Shown here piece by piece: positions 40,755-44,198 of a stretch of 44,198 nucleotides of DNA; positions within the stretch are counted from its first letter, which is position 1; every line of letters begins with the position of its first letter. The position numbers were made by a program, and so were the translations under genes. The stretch comes from Streptomyces lincolnensis (GTDB lineage Bacteria; Actinomycetota; Actinomycetes; Streptomycetales; Streptomycetaceae): positions 1 through 44,198 of the forward strand of contig NZ_JAIHON010000030.1 in assembly GCF_021173675.1 (NCBI RefSeq), given 5' to 3'. The notes under the pieces were generated by a model, which was given only the letters and a program-made list of their open reading frames with translations, had not been told where the DNA came from and searched no databases.

Positions 40755-43175
40755 CTACCAGCGCATCCCAACTGCTGACAGCTCCTCCACTCGTTCGGGG
40801 GCAAGACTGGCCTTACGAGCACGGCAGTTGGCGATGAACACACCCAGCGCCAGCTCGGCTCCTTCCACGGTTTCAGTGTGCGATCGGGGTACGTTCAGGT
40901 GCCCTTCCCGGGTGCGGTACTGGCGGGCCGCCTCCAGGTTCGCCTCCCATTTCTGCGCCCGGCTGCGCCGAGGGACAACCGTCGGCGGAGTCAGTTCTTC
41001 CGCGCGAGGTTCGATGCCCAGCACCTCGCCGAGCAGCCACTGCTGCACGCCACTCAGCGCATCCCACTCCTGCCGCTGTACCTGTACCCAGCGTCCGAGG
41101 TCCTCGCCCTGCACCAGCAGCACGTCCTCCCTCTCCGGCAGTGAACCCCCGGTCTGGCGGTGCATGCGGGCAAGGTGGAAGCAGCGCTGCCATGCCACCG
41201 GCCACGCCGGACACCACGCGGGATCGATCTCCTCCAGCGCCCGGCGACGCTCCCGGCTCAGCCCACCCGCCCCAGCGGCCGCCTGCGGCCCCTCCGCCCG
41301 GTGGTCCTCGGCGCGTCGGGCAGCGGCACGCTGGTTCTTCAGCCAGATCCCGACCGGGTAGTTCTCCCAGGTGGCCTCGGTGGGGGCCAGCAGGTGGCCG
41401 TGCTCGGCGGCCCAGCCGCGGGCCGCGGCCAGGCCCTCGTCGAAGGCGACCGTGAAGTGGGACCACACCATCCCCAGTTCGTCCAACTGCGCCACCCGCT
41501 CCGGGTCGAGCCTGCCCTGGCGATTAAGGCGCCGCTGGTTGGAGATCCACACCCCCAGCGGGAACCCGTCAGGAGCGGTGTGCCCGTAGGGAACGCGCAG
41601 ATGCCCCTGGTCACTGTGAAACGCGAGTGCCGCCTGCAGGCCCCGCCGCCAGAACTCGCCCTCCGGCCGCAGCACCCGCGCACTGATGAACGCCGCCAAC
41701 TGGGCCGGATCCCGCCGCGACGAGAACGACAGCAGCCCCTGCGCCGCACCGCCAACCCCGCCTCCCACGCCCGATCCGCCAGAGGTCGCCTCGGACCGGC
41801 TGGCGGCCTGCGGGACAGCGAGCTGCTCAACCGCCTCCGCATCGTGCGCCCGCAGCGCGGTCAGCAGCTTCGCCAGATCCTCATACGCCTTCGAGGCGAG
41901 CATCTCGTCCGGCTCTTCACCCGGCCCCAGGAATACCGGCACCACCAGCGAGGCGATCTTGCCCTCACCCGGCTGCATCCGCAGCGCACGGCCCACCGCC
42001 TGGACCACGTCGGGCACCGAACCCCGCACGTCCGCGAAGACCACCGCGTCACAGCCCGGCGTGTCCACCCCCTCGCCCAGCACCCGCACCGACGACAGCA
42101 CACACCGCTCCCACACCACACCGTCCGCACCACACCCCGACGAGAACTCCTCCAACACCTCCCGCCGGTACGCCACCTTGTGCTCCCCACAAAGCCACCG
42201 CGCCCACACCGCCCCCGGCTCCGGATAGCCTCCCTCGCCGCTCTCCCACAGCGCCTTCGCCACCGCGCCCAGCCCACTCGCGAAGGCCTCCGCCTCACTC
42301 GTACGCGAGTGGAACGTCAACAACCGCCTCAACTTCTGCTCGGCCGCCGTCTTCAGCACCGCCGTCTGCAGCGCACCCAATCGCAGCCCCCGTACCGCGT
42401 CACTGCGCGCATTCGACCCCACCAGCTGCATCGCCTGCACCTGCGGATCAGCGATGTCCACACACACCACCTGATACCGCGCGACCAGCCCCCGCTCGAT
42501 CGCCTCCGACAGCGGCAACCGGTACACCACCGGCCCGAACACGCTCTCGTCATCCATCGACGCCACCAGCGCCGCCGACCCACCCTCACCCCCCGAAGAG
42601 GCATCCCACAACCGCGGCGTCGCCGTCATATACAGACGCCGCGCCGCCGGCACCTTCCCCTGGGCATGCACCGCCGCCCACGGCTTGCCCAGCACACCCG
42701 ACGTTCGGTGCGCCTCGTCCACCACCACCAGGTCCCACCGGCCCAGACCACCTGCATGCGCCCGCTCCAACACCCCCAAACCCAGCGCCGCATACGTGGC
42801 GAACACCGTCACCCGCTCACGGCCGGACAGCCACGTCACCAACTGCTCGGCATCGGTCGTGCACGGCACTTCCAACGCCCCACCCTCGCGCGGTGAGCAC
42901 ACCCCAAACATCGGCCCCGTACGCCCTGCCGCCCGCCATACCCCCACCATCTGCCCCAGCAGATCGAGCGTGGGCACCAGCACCAACACCCGCCCTGCAC
43001 GCAGCTCCAGCGCCGCGTGCACCCCCACCAGACTCTTGCCCGCACCCGTGGCAGCAACCACCTGAGCCCGCAGCCCGTTCTCAGGCCACACCCCACCCGG
43101 CGGCTGAGCCAACGCCCGCACCACCGCATCCACGGCCTCAATCTGATGGGGACGAAGCCGATGCCGACCCGACAC
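40755..43175 (-). CDS. Subtelomeric DEAD/DEAH-box helicase with helicase-associated repeats (TtrA-like)
   Basis: About 806 aa. Superfamily 2 motifs are intact: LRPHQIEAV (Q-like), AATGAGKS (Walker A), VVVDEAHRT (DEAH), MTATPR (III), LLTFHSRTSEAE (IV) and QAVGRALRM (VI). The C-terminal half holds about four helicase-associated (HA) repeats, e.g. HLRVPYGHTAPDGFPLGVWI and REGHLNVPRSHTE, thought to bind nucleic acid. Genes like this sit next to Streptomyces chromosome and linear-plasmid ends (ttrA) and are read away from the telomere, as here. They have been linked to conjugal transfer and end maintenance. The start is uncertain: GTG 43175 has GGAAGG upstream; GTG 43199 or TTG 43202 would add eight or nine residues. 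Confidence 0.88.
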   Translation of the reverse strand: MSGRHRLRPHQIEAVDAVVRALAQPPGGVWPENGLRAQVVAATGAGKSLVGVHAALELRAGRVLVLVPTLDLLGQMVGVWRAAGRTGPMFGVCSPREGGALEVPCTTDAEQLVTWLSGRERVTVFATYAALGLGVLERAHAGGLGRWDLVVVDEAHRTSGVLGKPWAAVHAQGKVPAARRLYMTATPRLWDASSGGEGGSAALVASMDDESVFGPVVYRLPLSEAIERGLVARYQVVCVDIADPQVQAMQLVGSNARSDAVRGLRLGALQTAVLKTAAEQKLRRLLTFHSRTSEAEAFASGLGAVAKALWESGEGGYPEPGAVWARWLCGEHKVAYRREVLEEFSSGCGADGVVWERCVLSSVRVLGEGVDTPGCDAVVFADVRGSVPDVVQAVGRALRMQPGEGKIASLVVPVFLGPGEEPDEMLASKAYEDLAKLLTALRAHDAEAVEQLAVPQAASRSEATSGGSGVGGGVGGAAQGLLSFSSRRDPAQLAAFISARVLRPEGEFWRRGLQAALAFHSDQGHLRVPYGHTAPDGFPLGVWISNQRRLNRQGRLDPERVAQLDELGMVWSHFTVAFDEGLAAARGWAAEHGHLLAPTEATWENYPVGIWLKNQRAAARRAEDHRAEGPQAAAGAGGLSRERRRALEEIDPAWCPAWPVAWQRCFHLARMHRQTGGSLPEREDVLLVQGEDLGRWVQVQRQEWDALSGVQQWLLGEVLGIEPRAEELTPPTVVPRRSRAQKWEANLEAARQYRTREGHLNVPRSHTETVEGAELALGVFIANCRARKASLAPERVEELSAVGMRW

Positions 43176-43203
43176 GATCTTCCGCCTTCCACGCCGCACC
43201 AAC

Positions 43204-43219
43204 AGGGGCAGTAGCCCCT
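43204..43219 (-). promoter_or_regulatory. Hairpin in the helicase leader
   Basis: AGGGGC-AGTA-GCCCCT is a perfect 6-bp stem with a tetraloop just upstream of the possible helicase start codons. It could mask translation initiation from TTG 43202 or GTG 43199, or be a weak attenuator. Confidence 0.35.
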
Positions 43220-43354
43220 CACTACAGACTCTATCCCGAGTAACTTTGATGCAATCGCCCTATCGAGCGACAACAGTGCCTTGCCCTCGAAGGCCGCACC
43301 CATCACCGTCCCACCCAGACCTCGCCCCTCGCGGGAACTGCCCCGGTCTTCCGC

Positions 43355-43402
43355 GCACGGCGGGTGCGGAGTGGGAGAATGCCCACCCCGCACCCGCCGT
43401 GC
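43355..43402 (-). terminator. Long hairpin terminator between the SANT-like gene and the helicase
   Basis: A perfect 15-bp stem (GCACGGCGGGTGCGG at 43355-43369 with 43388-43402) extends through one mismatch into a further 5-bp stem (GTGGG/CCCAC) with a 6-nt loop. On the minus strand it begins 37 nt after the stop of the telomere-proximal gene, so it should end that transcript. The rest of the 237-bp gap would contain the helicase promoter; none is clear. Confidence 0.65.
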
Positions 43403-43439
43403 CTCAACCGCCCGCAAGCGGCAACAGGCTGAAGAGCCG

Positions 43440-43883
43440 TCAGGACGGGGGAGAGGCAGGTGCCTCCGGAAGCCCCTCCATCCCGAGCTTCGCCAGACGC
43501 GACCGGATCGCACTCGGCTGCCGAGCAAACCGTTCAGTCAGCTCGTCAACACCACTCCCAGAAGTGTGGAGCCGCAGCAGCAACTGGTCATCCTCCGGCG
43601 TCCACCGCTCGTAGGCCTTCGGATACTGCTTGCGCACCTCGTCCACCGAGTACACCCGCGAAGCCGGCTCCAACCCCACCGGCAGCTCCACCCCGTCCAA
43701 CACGGAAGAGGGGAAACTACACACTTCAACACCCCGCAACCAGAAGGTGATTGAACCGCCCTCGAACGTCAGCAGATCCGCCTCAACATCCAGCACCCGC
43801 CGCATGACATCCGCATCCGAAGGATCAACCACGAACTCCGAGAAACGTAACCGGATCTTCCCCTGAGAAACAGCACCAGACAT
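43440..43883 (-). CDS. Telomere-proximal protein with a C-terminal SANT/Myb-like helix-turn-helix
   Basis: 147 aa from ATG 43883 (MSGAVSQGKIRLRFSEF), with GGGTGG upstream. Residues about 1-85 are rich in beta-strand-forming residues (DVEADLLTFEGGSITFWLRG) with no family I recognise. Residues about 95-140 read YERWTPEDDQLLLRLHTSGS, then GVDELTERFARQPSAIRSRL, the tri-helical SANT/Myb pattern with the initial Trp and the closing IRSRL recognition helix. It is the last gene before the telomere, 62 bp from the first inner palindrome. The position and DNA-binding domain suggest a role in telomere binding, replication or silencing of the end. That is inference; it is not a recognisable Tpg or Tap protein. 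Confidence 0.7.
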   Translation of the reverse strand: MSGAVSQGKIRLRFSEFVVDPSDADVMRRVLDVEADLLTFEGGSITFWLRGVEVCSFPSSVLDGVELPVGLEPASRVYSVDEVRKQYPKAYERWTPEDDQLLLRLHTSGSGVDELTERFARQPSAIRSRLAKLGMEGLPEAPASPPS

Positions 43884-43944
43884 GCCAACCACCCTGCCCA
43901 ACACGGCGCCTCAGCAAGCCCGGCACCACTCCTTGCAGTCTGCC

Positions 43945-44198
43945 AGGCCCGCAACGCGGGCCTAAGGCAGGGGAGCGAAGCGGACCTGCCTCCGAGCCGC
44001 GGAGCGGATCGGTCCCGGGCGTTCACGCCCGGGCACTTCCTTGGGTCCGCAACGCGGACCCATCCGGCGGGCTTGCCCGCCGGCAGGCCGCGCAACGCGC
44101 GGCCCCGAGCCGCAACGCGGGCTCGGTTCGGGGGCGCCGCAACGCGGCGCCGTTCACTTTGGGGGGGTGCGCAGCACCCCCCCAACCCGCTCCGCGGG
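43945..44198. other. Linear-replicon telomere with serial palindromes
   Basis: From the end inward: P1 CCCGC-TCC-GCGGG (44186-44198); P2 GGGGGGGTGC-GCA-GCACCCCCCC (44161-44183, in two 10-nt arms); P3 44133-44151; P4 44105-44126 (one bulge); P5 44086-44104; P6 44064-44083 (CTTG loop); P7 44042-44062; P8 44014-44033 (TTCA loop); a weak CCGC-GGA-GCGG at 43997-44007; P10 43966-43990 (GGCAGG/CCTGCC around a GCGAAGC mini-hairpin); P11 43945-43963. P3, P4, P5, P7 and P11 all have AAC loops closed by CGC/GCG. P1 is the complement of the archetypal Streptomyces terminus and P2 has the classical GC-GCA-GC loop. The plus strand would be the 3' overhang primed by a terminal protein. The sequence ends exactly at P1, consistent with a true end. 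Confidence 0.9.

Noticed and set aside
41160..42896. 578-residue plus-strand open frame opposite the helicase
   Set aside because: His/Arg/Pro-rich shadow; the minus strand holds all helicase motifs.
43769..44185. Protein-coding frame across the telomere palindromes
   Set aside because: It is open only because stops are rare in GC-rich repeats; the translation is low complexity and crosses all hairpins.
43945..44198. CRISPR array or tandem repeat at the right end
   Set aside because: The units are palindromes with different stems, not direct repeats with spacers; only the 9-nt cap recurs. Telomere hairpins explain it.

Overview
The window is high-GC DNA with the codon bias, two-component systems, rare TTA codons and linear-replicon terminus of a Streptomyces or close relative. 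Its right end (about 43945-44198) is a run of perfect palindromes that finishes in the 13-nt sequence CCCGCTCCGCGGG, the complement of the archetypal Streptomyces telomere start. I therefore read base 44198 as a physical end of a linear chromosome or linear plasmid, and the window as subtelomeric accessory DNA. The many truncated and frameshifted genes and insertion-sequence scars fit that.

Layout from left to right. 1-953: the tail of an IS110-like transposase that cuts into a membrane-protein gene. 1516-7417: a co-directional block encoding a GT2/GtrA glycosyltransferase, a GT39 membrane glycosyltransferase, and an OmpR-type regulator with its histidine kinase. 7496-9534: a sodium/solute symporter and its small DUF485-like partner. 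10192-17841: a catabolic-looking cluster with two alpha/beta hydrolases, an IS4-like transposase fossil, two SDR dehydrogenases, a luciferase-like flavin monooxygenase, an HSL-type esterase and a flavin reductase. This gene set suits alcohol to ketone to ester or lactone to acid chemistry. 18513-22249: a regulator/kinase pair with a Tat-exported DUF3500 protein. 22300-22784: a broken Rhs tip with a nuclease toxin fragment.

22912-28166 on the minus strand is an aromatic-degradation operon: extradiol dioxygenase, Rieske oxygenase, a small conserved-looking protein, FAD monooxygenase and FAH-family hydrolase. A GntR/FCD regulator is divergent at 28624. Between them lie three copies of CTGCATACAG/CTGTATGCAG, one inside a -35/-10 spacer. 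A second FAH (broken), a second FAD monooxygenase (without a normal start codon) and a lipocalin-like protein follow on the plus strand. 32873-34156 is the TPR tail of a decayed STAND-like protein. 34241-37426 holds a P450, its reductase-ferredoxin and an IclR regulator.

37758-44198 is the telomere-proximal segment: a candidate structured RNA, a STAND ATPase with TPR repeats, a terminal DEAD/DEAH helicase with helicase-associated repeats (ttrA-like), a small SANT/Myb-like DNA-binding protein, and the telomere. The telomere keeps the archetypal first hairpins but is dominated inside by stems capped with an AAC triloop in the context CGC-AAC-GCG (five copies). This palindrome set, with the neighbouring small DNA-binding gene and helicase, is the best candidate here for something not yet described. 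All functional calls come from reading motifs; no database search was run.
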